A stretch of DNA of 64,000 nt from JANLVJ01 sp031363945 (GTDB lineage Bacteria > Bacteroidota > Bacteroidia > Sphingobacteriales > Sphingobacteriaceae): contig JANLVJ010000013.1 in the NCBI GenBank assembly GCA_031363945.1, positions 62,001 through 126,000 on the forward strand. The letters are read 5' to 3'. Under the pieces are notes generated by a model. It worked only from the letters and a program-made list of their open reading frames with translations, was not told the origin of the DNA and did no database searches. The translations under genes and the position numbers were made by a program. Positions 26,671 to 35,589 of the stretch are shown piece by piece. Every line of letters starts with the position of its first letter. Positions within the stretch are counted from its first letter, which is position 1.

Positions 26671-28278
26671 TTAAAGCAGAGCGGCAGCTATTTTACCATC
26701 GAGATCATAAATATCATCGCTAAAGTTCAGCTTCCCATTTTCATTGACCCAGCAGGTATAGTACTGAATGAATAGAGAGGTTTTCTTTTTAAGGTAAATG
26801 CTGCTGGTACGAAGTTTACCATTATTTGAAGCCAATTCTTGCTGTTTTTTAATATAAAGTAGTTTAAATCTTGATGTTGTGTCAATAGGGGTCATGCCGA
26901 TACCAATGCGAATAATATCTACCGTGTTTTTACCATTAAATCTTCCCAGATATGCTGCAAGTTTTAATGGGTCACTAACCCTTACACATCCATGACTCAC
27001 ATCTCTGACCTTCAGGTTAAAAGCTGATTTATTTGGTGTATCATGAAGGTAAATACTGTATGGATTCAAAAAACTAAACTTTAATTTTCCAAGGGCATTG
27101 TATTCACCTGCATCCTGCTTTATGTGGAAGGGTATTTTATTTCGGGGTATGCGGGTCCAGTCTATCGTATCAAGTCTGCCAACTTCTTTATTTCCTTTAA
27201 ATAACTTCATATTATTTTCAGCAAGGTATTCGGGATTCTTCCTTAGCTTATAATAAAGCTCATTCTGAAGAATACTTGATGGCACATTCCATTTGGGATT
27301 AAGCTGAATAAAATTGAACTGACTGTTTAGTAACGGAGTCTGATGATTTGATGGCCTGTCATCTATATTACCTGTCAGGGCATAGGTCTTTAATTTATCG
27401 TCATACCCTGTTTCTTTTTTTTCACCCAGACATACCTTCATACTCCAACTAATCTTATTTGATTCAATAGCATAAAGGGTGTAATCTGGAATATTTACTA
27501 ATAAATAAGAACTGCTGGTATCTGCTGGTTGCCATCTTAGCCTTTCCATATTGACTTTTAAAGAACCTATATAGTAATTAAGTGGATGTGATCCGCTCCA
27601 ACTTCCCGATTGTTGTCTGAACCAGACGAGGGTATCTTTTAGCCTACGGTAATTAAGGTTTTTGGGTTGTATCTGTTGCAGATAATGATGCAATTCTGGA
27701 GCTAAAAAAACAGCATCATAAAAGGAGGAATCGGGGTGCTTGAATTTTAAACTAAATCTGACTGTATAAAGTTTACCCGGATCTATTCTGCCGAAACTTA
27801 AATCATGAGAATAGGTTCCAAGTGATGCAGCAGTTACAAGTTCAAGTTCTGATAAAGCCATATAAGCGTTTATTGCCGAGAGTTTTCCAATTTTAAGCTT
27901 TCTATACAGGCTGTCAATCTCCTGGTAATGGTAGAAAGATGATTTCAAACCATGGTCTTTTGCAGACTGCAGGTAACTTAATAAAGTATCAATTTGATTT
28001 TTGGCTAGAAAATGACTGACGAAATAGGGCTCATATTCATGCCTGGTATAGTATTTTTTTAACCAGGAGTAATTATGCCATTCTGAATTCGGGCTATTGA
28101 GACGTATTCTCATTGCCATTTTCATAGTTTCAGGATTGAAAGTAAGGTACTGGTTACGATGAATACTGGCATGCAAATAATTTTCAACCCGTTTTTCAGG
28201 CGTTTTACAGCCACCGATAAGATTTATACAGCTCAAGCATATGAGTATTCGAACTATATAAGAATTATAGCTTAACAT
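26671..28278 (-). CDS. L,D-transpeptidase lipoprotein
   Basis: This 535-residue envelope enzyme is of the YkuD family, which makes 3-3 peptidoglycan crosslinks or anchors proteins. The signal peptide ends in the lipobox LIGGC (Cys24). A large N-terminal helical region (about 40-240) is followed by the catalytic domain. YLHDTPNK and SHGCVRVSDP supply the active-site His and the nucleophilic Cys near residue 430. The ATG at 28278 fits the signal peptide; a TTG at 28302 would run into the upstream gene. It follows bcp by 10 bases. The large N-terminal part matches the long LDT type of Gram-negative bacteria. Confidence 0.9.
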   Translation of the reverse strand: MLSYNSYIVRILICLSCINLIGGCKTPEKRVENYLHASIHRNQYLTFNPETMKMAMRIRLNSPNSEWHNYSWLKKYYTRHEYEPYFVSHFLAKNQIDTLLSYLQSAKDHGLKSSFYHYQEIDSLYRKLKIGKLSAINAYMALSELELVTAASLGTYSHDLSFGRIDPGKLYTVRFSLKFKHPDSSFYDAVFLAPELHHYLQQIQPKNLNYRRLKDTLVWFRQQSGSWSGSHPLNYYIGSLKVNMERLRWQPADTSSSYLLVNIPDYTLYAIESNKISWSMKVCLGEKKETGYDDKLKTYALTGNIDDRPSNHQTPLLNSQFNFIQLNPKWNVPSSILQNELYYKLRKNPEYLAENNMKLFKGNKEVGRLDTIDWTRIPRNKIPFHIKQDAGEYNALGKLKFSFLNPYSIYLHDTPNKSAFNLKVRDVSHGCVRVSDPLKLAAYLGRFNGKNTVDIIRIGIGMTPIDTTSRFKLLYIKKQQELASNNGKLRTSSIYLKKKTSLFIQYYTCWVNENGKLNFSDDIYDLDGKIAAALL

Positions 28279-28288
28279 ATTTACTGTT

Positions 28289-28756
28289 TTAAATTTTCTC
28301 AATCAGATCAATTACCTGTGCGGCTGAGTTTTTAGAATCTACTTTCCTGATAATATGGCTGATCATACCTGCTTCGTCAATAATAAAGGTTTCACGGGCT
28401 GTTCCCATATATTTTTTGCCGTAATTATTTTTTTCAACCCATACCCCATAAGCTTCTACAATTGAATGGTCAGTATCTGCCAATAATGAAAACGGCAATT
28501 CATATTTATTAATAAACTTTTGATGGGAAACCTCATTATCGATGCTAACCCCAATTACGACCAGTCCTTTTTCAGTTAATGGCGCATAATTATCGCGAAA
28601 ACTGCAGGCTTCTGCAGTACAGCCAGGAGTATCATCTTTAGGATAAAAATATAGGATAACCTTTTTTCCAATATAATCGCTTAGTGAAACTGCCTTACCA
28701 TGCTGATCAACAGTTTTAAAATCCGGAGCCTTATCTCCACTTGCTAGTTTTGCCAT
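28289..28756 (-). CDS. bcp: thioredoxin-dependent thiol peroxidase (Bcp type)
   Basis: This 155-residue peroxiredoxin reduces hydroperoxides using thioredoxin. The peroxidatic Cys46 and resolving Cys51 are in TPGCTAEACSFRD. The conserved YFYPKDDTPG and the C-terminal GTARETFIIDE are intact. Length is standard and it is cytoplasmic. It sits five bases after the M23 peptidase gene and before the L,D-transpeptidase, so it is probably in their operon. Confidence 0.95.
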   Translation of the reverse strand: MAKLASGDKAPDFKTVDQHGKAVSLSDYIGKKVILYFYPKDDTPGCTAEACSFRDNYAPLTEKGLVVIGVSIDNEVSHQKFINKYELPFSLLADTDHSIVEAYGVWVEKNNYGKKYMGTARETFIIDEAGMISHIIRKVDSKNSAAQVIDLIEKI

Positions 28757-28761
28757 GTTCG

Positions 28762-30579
28762 TTAAATATCAATAGTTAAGTCTGTTGTATTACCGGTCTT
28801 GTCTAAGACATGCAGACTGAGCCGGTGTTTGCTGCTGGTACTGAGCTGGTCAAAATTAGCGTATAGCAAGTGATTTTTGGCATCGTATTCAAAAAGCACC
28901 CATTTATCATCGATAGTTGCCCGATAAGCGCCTATTCCAGAAAGCTTATCAGTGACATGAAAAGCAATATGCTTACTTGCCAAAAACCGACTTTTTTTAG
29001 ATTTAACAAGAGTCACAACCGGGGCAATCAAATCTTGTTCAAGATGAAAAACCCCGAAATTATGAATCCACGTATATAAATAACCATTTTTTTCTTTGGT
29101 TAGTGCAGGATCATGACCTGCTGTTAGAAGCACCCATTTATCTGTCTTTTCTGAGCCCATAGCTGGAATTTTTATACCCAGAAGAACTGAATCTTTTATG
29201 GGGGTTTCAGTTTTTCCGATCAGGTAATCAGTATTTTCCAGATTTACCTGACCGTTGCTATAAGAACTCGTAGATTCAGATTTTAAGCGCTGTCTGGTTG
29301 AAAAATTAAATAATACATTATCAAATAAACACCCTGCTTTAAAGTACAGTGTAACACCTGCTTTTTCGGGTTTCGAAGGCAGGCCATTTCGGTCAAATAC
29401 CAATAGTGTATCTCTGTTATACCTGATTAAGGGAACCTGATATCCTTGGGGATCAATCATTTCTTTTCTTACAGCCAAATTGAACCTGTTGTCATTTACG
29501 CAGCGAAGCTTCATCTCATCAGTTGTACAGGATACCTTAAAATTAAGCTCGCTGCTATTACCATTTACATCTGCTATCAAATAGTTGATTTTTCTGGGAC
29601 TCGAGGGCCTGCAATCAATAATTCCCTGATTTGAGGCCTCATAAATTGGAAGTGTATTACCTGGATCAACATAACTCAGTTGAACATTTATTTTTGACTT
29701 TTCTAAAAATGGGTAATAAAAATAAGAATTCACTGCACGTGTCTGGTCAAATCCAAAATGACTTAGACTTGATTCGAAAATTGTTTTTAAATTATCTTTC
29801 AGAGAAACAGAAAAGACGCTATGGATCCCGGTATTATCGTCGTGAGTATCATTGGCTACAACGCCCAGTATAAACTTCCCGGCTTGATGAATTTCTTCAT
29901 TTAGCCGGTAATTACCCATTTCGGTTTTAATGGCATGAATAAATAAACCCGGCTTAAGCCTTGTAATACCAAATGCCTGATAAATACTAAAAATATACAC
30001 CCCTGCTATGACCGGTTTAGTATGATCGCTAACCTGATAACCCATGAGCAAGGGATTGATTATTTGCTCTGTAAGTGTGTTTCTGAATTCAAAGTGTAGA
30101 TGGGGGCCCCCAGAGAATCCAGAATCTCCAGTTGTTGCAACTAATTCATCTCTATATACTTTAAGCTCATTTATTGCAGGATAAAGATCTATTTCAAATG
30201 TTTTGTACTTATACTGGGCGTTGAGCAAATACGCTGATATCTGTCTGTTGTATTTTTCAAGGTGACCATATACACTGGTATAACCATTAGGATGAGTAAT
30301 ATACAAGGCATTACCATAACCGCCAGATTGTACCTTTATTCTGGAAACATAACCAGAGGCCACCGCGTGAACATTATACCCTGTTTTATGATTGGTGTAA
30401 AGATCAATACCCGAGTGAAAATGATTTGATCTTAAATCACCGAAATTTGCATTCAGTATAAAAGGTAGCTCAAGCGGTTTGCTAAAATAATCATGTGGGT
30501 ATTTACTTGTGTCTGTCCTGGTCTTATTAAGATTATCATGGGATAAGGAGAAAAACAATAGACAGCACAGTAGATGCAT
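28762..30579 (-). CDS. M23 (LytM-type) metallopeptidase
   Basis: This is a 605-residue exported peptidase likely to cut peptidoglycan cross-bridges. A short signal peptide starts the protein (MHLLCCLLFFSL). The peptidase domain follows at about residues 40-165 with zinc ligands in HSGIDLYT and GPHLHFEFRN and the typical GYVSRIKVQSGGYGNALYI. The other 430 residues are beta-rich and end in an Ig-like region (FHVTDKLSGIGAYRATIDD). This architecture, catalytic domain first and long beta tail after, is common in Bacteroidota. It leads a tight run with bcp and the L,D-transpeptidase. Confidence 0.88.
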   Translation of the reverse strand: MHLLCCLLFFSLSHDNLNKTRTDTSKYPHDYFSKPLELPFILNANFGDLRSNHFHSGIDLYTNHKTGYNVHAVASGYVSRIKVQSGGYGNALYITHPNGYTSVYGHLEKYNRQISAYLLNAQYKYKTFEIDLYPAINELKVYRDELVATTGDSGFSGGPHLHFEFRNTLTEQIINPLLMGYQVSDHTKPVIAGVYIFSIYQAFGITRLKPGLFIHAIKTEMGNYRLNEEIHQAGKFILGVVANDTHDDNTGIHSVFSVSLKDNLKTIFESSLSHFGFDQTRAVNSYFYYPFLEKSKINVQLSYVDPGNTLPIYEASNQGIIDCRPSSPRKINYLIADVNGNSSELNFKVSCTTDEMKLRCVNDNRFNLAVRKEMIDPQGYQVPLIRYNRDTLLVFDRNGLPSKPEKAGVTLYFKAGCLFDNVLFNFSTRQRLKSESTSSYSNGQVNLENTDYLIGKTETPIKDSVLLGIKIPAMGSEKTDKWVLLTAGHDPALTKEKNGYLYTWIHNFGVFHLEQDLIAPVVTLVKSKKSRFLASKHIAFHVTDKLSGIGAYRATIDDKWVLFEYDAKNHLLYANFDQLSTSSKHRLSLHVLDKTGNTTDLTIDI

Positions 30580-30610
30580 AGTTTAAAGATAAAATGCGGG
30601 TTCAAACTGA

Positions 30611-31222
30611 TCAGGCAATAGTAATATGCATTAACTTTTGGTTTTTTACATAACCTTCCAGAATGTCACCAGCATACACACGGCCAACACCCGCGGGAGT
30701 TCCTGTAAATATGAGATCACCTTGTTTGAGGGTAATGCGGGCTGAAATATAACTTATGAGAGCTTGGAAAGAGAAAATCATATCTTTCGTATTGCCAGTT
30801 TGCACGGTTATACCATTTATTGCAAGTTTAAACGGGATAGCACTCAAGTCATCCTCTTTGTTAACTTCTATAAATTCTCCTATGGGAGCAGAATGATCAA
30901 ATGCTTTTGAAAGTTCCCAGGGCAAACCTTTTTCTTTGAGCTGTTTTTGAAGATCTCTGGCTGTGAAGTCTATCCCAACAGTCAATGCCGATATATAGGT
31001 ATGTGCAAATTTCTCAGCAATATGTTTACCCTCTTTGACTATTCGTAAGACAATTTCTGCCTCGTAATGAATATCGGTAGAGAAATCGGGTAGATAAAAA
31101 CATTCTTTATTACGAAGTATGGCTGTATCAGGTTTTAAAAAGATGACAGGTTCTCTGGGTATAGGATTATTTAATTCCCTTGCATGTTCAGGATAATTTC
31201 TGCCGATGGCAATGATCTTCAT
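30611..31222 (-). CDS. fumarylacetoacetate hydrolase (FAH) family protein
   Basis: This is a 203-residue single-domain FAH-fold enzyme, shorter than fumarylacetoacetase itself. It shows the metal-binding pattern IHYEAEIVLRI, GIDFTARDLQ and the C-terminal GDLIFTGTPAGVG. Relatives act as acylpyruvate hydrolases, oxaloacetate tautomerases or decarboxylases. The sequence cannot tell which, and no tyrosine degradation gene is nearby. It lies 40 bases after the T9SS cargo gene and 31 bases before the M23 gene. Confidence 0.88.
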   Translation of the reverse strand: MKIIAIGRNYPEHARELNNPIPREPVIFLKPDTAILRNKECFYLPDFSTDIHYEAEIVLRIVKEGKHIAEKFAHTYISALTVGIDFTARDLQKQLKEKGLPWELSKAFDHSAPIGEFIEVNKEDDLSAIPFKLAINGITVQTGNTKDMIFSFQALISYISARITLKQGDLIFTGTPAGVGRVYAGDILEGYVKNQKLMHITIA

Positions 31223-31262
31223 TCACGAAATCGTTAAAAGAATAATTGAATTTGCGGGTTGA

Positions 31263-31817
31263 TTAAAGCACCTGTATTCTGGCTGCTTTAGCTTCATTAC
31301 CTGCAGTCAGACGCAGGATATAAATGCCTGATCCAATTCTATCGGCAATATTAAAAATCTTTTTTTGCTGACCGGCGAACTGATATTCAGAGAATAGGGT
31401 AGTAACTTCAGAGCCTAGAATATTATAAATCTTGGCCGTAACCATATTATCTCTGACCAGACTGTATGAAAGTGTCATCTGATCATGAATGGGTGTGCTT
31501 ACACTGAAATTGCCAAAAATATTCTGGTACTGAGCCTCCATGGCTGAATACTCTAGTGAAGGTGATGATGAGCCGATGAACAGATGTTTGGTGATATTTA
31601 TTCTTGGAGCAGTAAAAATCAGATAAGGTCGGGTGAGACGGTTGTCTTTGAGATTATTCGCACGCAACCTCAGGGTATCATTGTTTTTTAAATGCAAATG
31701 AAAGCCAGGGTCACCAAAGGATTTTGATGAGAGAGAAAGAAAACTTGTGGCGAAAGTAGCGGAATAGGAAAAAGCTAATAAAATTAAAACAAGAAACCGA
31801 TTGTAAATTTTTTTCAT
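31263..31817 (-). CDS. small type IX secretion cargo protein
   Basis: This is a 184-residue secreted protein. A signal peptide is at residues 1-23 (FLVLILLAFSYSATFA). A short middle region holds no recognisable domain. The last 75 residues are a type A T9SS sorting domain: MTLSYSLVRDNMVTAKIYNI, LGSEVTTLF and GSGIYILRLTAGN in the expected order. This domain directs export through the type IX secretion system and is often cleaved there. The cargo portion of about 85 residues is unusually small. Its function is unknown. Confidence 0.82.
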   Translation of the reverse strand: MKKIYNRFLVLILLAFSYSATFATSFLSLSSKSFGDPGFHLHLKNNDTLRLRANNLKDNRLTRPYLIFTAPRINITKHLFIGSSSPSLEYSAMEAQYQNIFGNFSVSTPIHDQMTLSYSLVRDNMVTAKIYNILGSEVTTLFSEYQFAGQQKKIFNIADRIGSGIYILRLTAGNEAKAARIQVL

Positions 31818-31886
31818 ATGCCTGTTTTATTAGTATTTCGGATCTTCTAGGTTATAACATACAAATTTCGAATAATAATTAAAATA

Positions 31887-31918
31887 AACAATTAAAATGC
31901 CAAACAATTTTAATTGTT
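31887..31918 (-). terminator. AT-rich hairpin after the membrane protein gene
   Basis: A perfect 11-base stem (AACAATTAAAA with TTTTAATTGTT) closes a 10-base loop just past the stop of the minus-strand gene at 31928. The flank on that strand is T-rich. Confidence 0.5.
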
Positions 31919-31927
31919 ATAGAATGA

Positions 31928-32359
31928 TTAAGGTAAAGGGGGGGTATTTACCGAAGGAGCCGATGAAATTATACTGTCTACAACATAATTGCTCATTCCT
32001 CTCCATGGTAATATGCCTATATATTCATTATAATGCAGTTGAACTACTCTTCCGCTACTGCTTTCTAATTGTTTCATAACCCGCTCATCTGTAACACAAA
32101 ATCTAAATTCATTAGATTGTATCGAATTACTTGCGCCTGATTTATAACCAGCTTGTATCAGACGACCTTCATTCGTTTTAAATATAATACCCTTACGGAC
32201 GATATAATTTAATTCACCGAATTTCACACCAGTGCCGAAAACAAAATAATAATTATAGTAAACAAAACCAGCCAGTACCAACACGCAGATTAATGCTATG
32301 TACGACAAAACTTTTTTTAACAAATGATTTTTTGCCGGGATGTTTCTGTTTGCTTCCAT
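31928..32359 (-). CDS. conserved single-span membrane protein of unknown function
   Basis: This 143-residue protein has one membrane helix at about residues 17-38 (VLSYIALICVLVLAGFVYYN). A C-terminal domain follows, beginning with GVKFGELNYIVRKGIIFKTNEG and including RVVQLHYNEYIGILPWRG. Proteins with this pattern occur across Bacteroidota and are sometimes labelled as a phosphogluconate dehydrogenase. Nothing in the sequence supports that: it has no Rossmann motif and is far too short. It faces away from the histone-like gene. Confidence 0.7.
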   Translation of the reverse strand: MEANRNIPAKNHLLKKVLSYIALICVLVLAGFVYYNYYFVFGTGVKFGELNYIVRKGIIFKTNEGRLIQAGYKSGASNSIQSNEFRFCVTDERVMKQLESSSGRVVQLHYNEYIGILPWRGMSNYVVDSIISSAPSVNTPPLP

Positions 32360-32511
32360 TTATGTACCTTAAGTTTAGTTTTGTTCACGTTAGCTAGCGA
32401 CTAATAATCAAAAATAAAAATATTTAGCCTATCATTGCTCATAATTGCACATAATTTTCGTTTTCACTTTATGCAACTAATTCCTAAAAACTAAATTTTT
32501 AAAACTATCAC

Positions 32512-32691
32512 ATGCAGAAATTAACTCAAATCAAAAGCATTCTCTCTGAAGCAGAAGGTGATGCAGTGAAATTTTATGAAAATAATAATAATGCAGCAGG
32601 AACGAGAATTCGTCAGGCAATGCTCGAAATCAAAAAACTAGCACAAGAAATGCGTTTGGAAATTACTGAACATAAAAATAAAGAAGCGTAG
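32512..32691 (+). CDS. Hc1-type histone H1-like protein
   Basis: This 59-residue protein has no signal peptide and two helices. The pattern KSILSEAEGDAVKFYE, then NNNNAAGTRIRQAMLEIKKLAQEMR, matches the small Hc1-like nucleoid proteins of Bacteroidota. It is less basic than chlamydial Hc1 and lacks the Lys/Ala-rich tail. The start is the only ATG in frame, and a strong terminator follows. Confidence 0.85.
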   Translation: MQKLTQIKSILSEAEGDAVKFYENNNNAAGTRIRQAMLEIKKLAQEMRLEITEHKNKEA

Positions 32692-32723
32692 TCAGAATCA
32701 GGCTAGCATTCAAATAAAAAACT

Positions 32724-32760
32724 AAAGACCTGACATAAGATATCAGGTCTTTGTTTTTTT
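32724..32760. terminator. bidirectional intrinsic terminator
   Basis: A perfect 10-base stem (AAAGACCTGA with TCAGGTCTTT) closes a 9-base loop. GTTTTTTT follows on the plus strand and a T run of similar length on the minus strand. It can end both the histone-like gene and the convergent permease gene. Confidence 0.88.
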
Positions 32761-32868
32761 ACTAGAATTGGTTTTGTAGTTTAAATAGGTTTATTGTAGT
32801 TAAATCAGGTCGCTGCTTCTATGCAGGGTTCTCAGGTATTATTTAAGAATCAAATTCATCTCTCTTTA

Positions 32869-34800
32869 TCAAACCTGCTGTGGGTTGCCAATAAGCTTGC
32901 TGTTTTTATATCCAAACGAAAAATAGATTCCCAAACCAATCAGAAGCCATACTGAGAATCCAATCCAGTTAGAAAGGGCGAGTTCAGACATCATATACAT
33001 ACAGCACAGAAAGCCAAGAAGTGGTATTAAACTAAGGTTCCACCTAATGGCTACTACCAGACTGATTAAACATACAATGACAAAGATCCAGGTAGGTATT
33101 TTTTGTTTGAGCAGGTGCCATCCATGGTCATAAATAACTGGTTGGGCCAGATTTGAATGCTTCATGAATAAAATAAATTTCTCATCGTCCATATTTATCA
33201 GATAATCATTCAAATCATTTCCTGCTTTTTTTAATTCCTGGGCATCTGTTTGATGAGCCTGTAATTTCAACGATTGAATCTGATAACCGTCAAGTGTTGT
33301 CACCAGTTCAGCAGCCTCTAATATTCTGGGTTCATTATTTATAAAAGAGATGGCATTTGCTCTGCCTGATGAATAGAAATATCCACATAACAAAATGAAT
33401 AGCCCGATCATTATATATTTTGAATTTATATAAGGAGTTTTAAATTTTCCGCGTGTTGCAGTGGGGTCATTCTGAATCTTTAAAACTCCTGCACAGACAA
33501 GGGCAAAGGCGAACAAGGTACCAATACTGGTTAAATCTGTAACTGTCGTAAGATTAAGAAATAATGCAGGTACAGCAACGACAAAACCAGTTACGATGGT
33601 TGCATAAGATGGCGTTTTAAACTTGGGATGTATCCTGGAAAAAGGCTTTGGCAGCAAACCATCCCGGCTCATGGCCATCCAGATTCTTGGCTGCCCTAAC
33701 TGATAAACAAGTAACGCACTTGACAGGGCTACCACTGCGCTCATTGCAATTACTGTTGACAACCAGTGAAGGTGTAATTTTTCAAAAACGAATGATAACG
33801 GATCCCCAACATTGAGCAGGTCATATTTGACAATCCCGGTTAATACCAGTGCGATAGCGACATATAGTAGTGTACTGATTACAATTGACCACATCATACC
33901 TCTGGGCAAATCACGCTGAGGGTCATGACATTCTTCAGCTGTGGTTGAAAGTGCATCAAAACCGATATAGGCAAAAAATACAGCCGAAACTCCTTTAAGT
34001 ACACCAGAAGCGCCTCTGGGAACAAATGGTACCCAGTTTCCGGTTTTTATATAAAATATGCCAACTGCTATAATCATCACCAAGACAAGCAGTTTAATGA
34101 TGACCATAATATTACTGGCGTTCTTCGATTCTCTGATCCCGACATAAACCAGCCTTGTGATTAAAATGACAATGACCAAAGCCGGGATATCAGCAATTAT
34201 ATGAAACCCTGCAATTTTTGGACCTATAGACCAGGCCTGATATGCATCCTGCAGGTTACTGGTAAGATTGGCAAATGATTTTCCACCATGCATGAGCTTT
34301 AAGGCATCATTATAGCCATTAAAAGCGCTCAGGTAATCCATAGTCATCCATCTGGGTATATGTATATTCATACCATCAAGAAAACTGGTAAAATAGGCTG
34401 ACCATGAAATTGCCACTACAATATTCGAAACTGCATATTCCATTATAAGTGCCCAGCCAATAATCCAGGCAATCACCTCACCAAAGGCAACATAAGAATA
34501 CGTATAGGCACTGCCTGAAACGGGAACCATCGATGCAAACTCTGCATAAGCAAAGGCCGTAAAGCTGCAGGCAATAGCTGTAAATATGAATAGGTAAACA
34601 ACTGCTGGTCCTCCTGAAGCAGAAGCTTTTCCAATTGTACTGAAGATACCTGCTCCGATAATTGCTGCAATTCCAAATGATATAAGGTCTTTAAGCCTTA
34701 AGGTCTTCTTTAAACCGCCATGAGCCGCACTATTTTCATTCTCTTTAACTTCCCGAAGAATTCCGGCTACTGTCTTTTTTCTGAAAAGATCTTTCAGCAT
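32869..34800 (-). CDS. APC-superfamily amino acid permease
   Basis: This is a 643-residue inner-membrane transporter with about 14 hydrophobic segments. The first helix carries GIAAIIGAGIFSTIGKASA, the substrate- and ion-site pattern of cationic amino acid transporter-like permeases. FFAYIGFDALSTTAEE and PRIWMAMSRDGLLP confirm the family. A hydrophilic stretch of about 80 residues (around 480-560) interrupts the late membrane helices, which is longer than in the short bacterial members. The amino acid transported cannot be read from the sequence. Confidence 0.9.
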   Translation of the reverse strand: MLKDLFRKKTVAGILREVKENENSAAHGGLKKTLRLKDLISFGIAAIIGAGIFSTIGKASASGGPAVVYLFIFTAIACSFTAFAYAEFASMVPVSGSAYTYSYVAFGEVIAWIIGWALIMEYAVSNIVVAISWSAYFTSFLDGMNIHIPRWMTMDYLSAFNGYNDALKLMHGGKSFANLTSNLQDAYQAWSIGPKIAGFHIIADIPALVIVILITRLVYVGIRESKNASNIMVIIKLLVLVMIIAVGIFYIKTGNWVPFVPRGASGVLKGVSAVFFAYIGFDALSTTAEECHDPQRDLPRGMMWSIVISTLLYVAIALVLTGIVKYDLLNVGDPLSFVFEKLHLHWLSTVIAMSAVVALSSALLVYQLGQPRIWMAMSRDGLLPKPFSRIHPKFKTPSYATIVTGFVVAVPALFLNLTTVTDLTSIGTLFAFALVCAGVLKIQNDPTATRGKFKTPYINSKYIMIGLFILLCGYFYSSGRANAISFINNEPRILEAAELVTTLDGYQIQSLKLQAHQTDAQELKKAGNDLNDYLINMDDEKFILFMKHSNLAQPVIYDHGWHLLKQKIPTWIFVIVCLISLVVAIRWNLSLIPLLGFLCCMYMMSELALSNWIGFSVWLLIGLGIYFSFGYKNSKLIGNPQQV

Positions 34801-34929
34801 AAATTATAAATTGGAATGTGAAAGTATAAAAAATAGCGACAAGCGTTCATAATTGATCACTTACCGCTTTAAATGTAAAATTTTAAAATACCTTCAAGAA
34901 ATCTTTCTAGCAAAGAAAATTTTAAAAAA

Positions 34930-35589
34930 ATGATTATGCGTTCGTTAATCGGTAAGAATACCATTTTTTTTCTACCCTATTTTTTACTGCTTATGGGCAG
35001 TTTTATGTTGCAGCTATGGATTAGCAGCCCGATGATTACATTTATGATTAACTCCTGGCACAATACCCTGGCAGACCCGGTATTCATATTATTTACAGAT
35101 CTGGGTAATGGATTGACAACACTACTTGTCTGTTTTCTGCTTCTATTTGTTAGTTATGGCAGGGCGCTGATTTTTTTGATTTTAACAAATATTGCCGGTT
35201 TGTTTGCACAGATTTTCAAAAGGCTGATTGATTCTCCCCGTCCATTTATTTATTTCAGTCATCATAACCCTTTATTACATTTCGTTCAAGGGATTCAGAT
35301 CTTTAGAGACCATAGTTTTCCGTCAGGCCATACCACGACTGCATTCAGTATGGCAGTTTTACTTGTTCTGTTTAGTAAAAAAAAGCAGTTTACCTTTATT
35401 TATCTGTTACTGGCAATTGGAGTTGCCTGGTCAAGGATTTACCTGGGTGAGCATTTTTTTGCTGATGTAGTTGGAGGTTCAATTCTAGGCACAATCACTT
35501 CCTTGATAGGTTTCTATCTCATTAATAGAACAAAGATACCAGAAGGGCAATGGTATAACTGCAATATTTTCTCAAAGAAGCTTGTCTAA
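34930..35589 (+). CDS. PAP2-family membrane phosphatase
   Basis: This 219-residue protein has six predicted membrane helices and the three PAP2 active-site motifs: KRLIDSPRPF, FPSGHTTT and SRIYLGEHFFADVVGG, which give the catalytic His pair. It may dephosphorylate undecaprenyl diphosphate, phosphatidylglycerol phosphate or lipid A. None can be excluded. It is divergent from the permease. Its end overlaps the end of the convergent pepF gene by 18 bases. Confidence 0.92.
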   Translation: MIMRSLIGKNTIFFLPYFLLLMGSFMLQLWISSPMITFMINSWHNTLADPVFILFTDLGNGLTTLLVCFLLLFVSYGRALIFLILTNIAGLFAQIFKRLIDSPRPFIYFSHHNPLLHFVQGIQIFRDHSFPSGHTTTAFSMAVLLVLFSKKKQFTFIYLLLAIGVAWSRIYLGEHFFADVVGGSILGTITSLIGFYLINRTKIPEGQWYNCNIFSKKLV

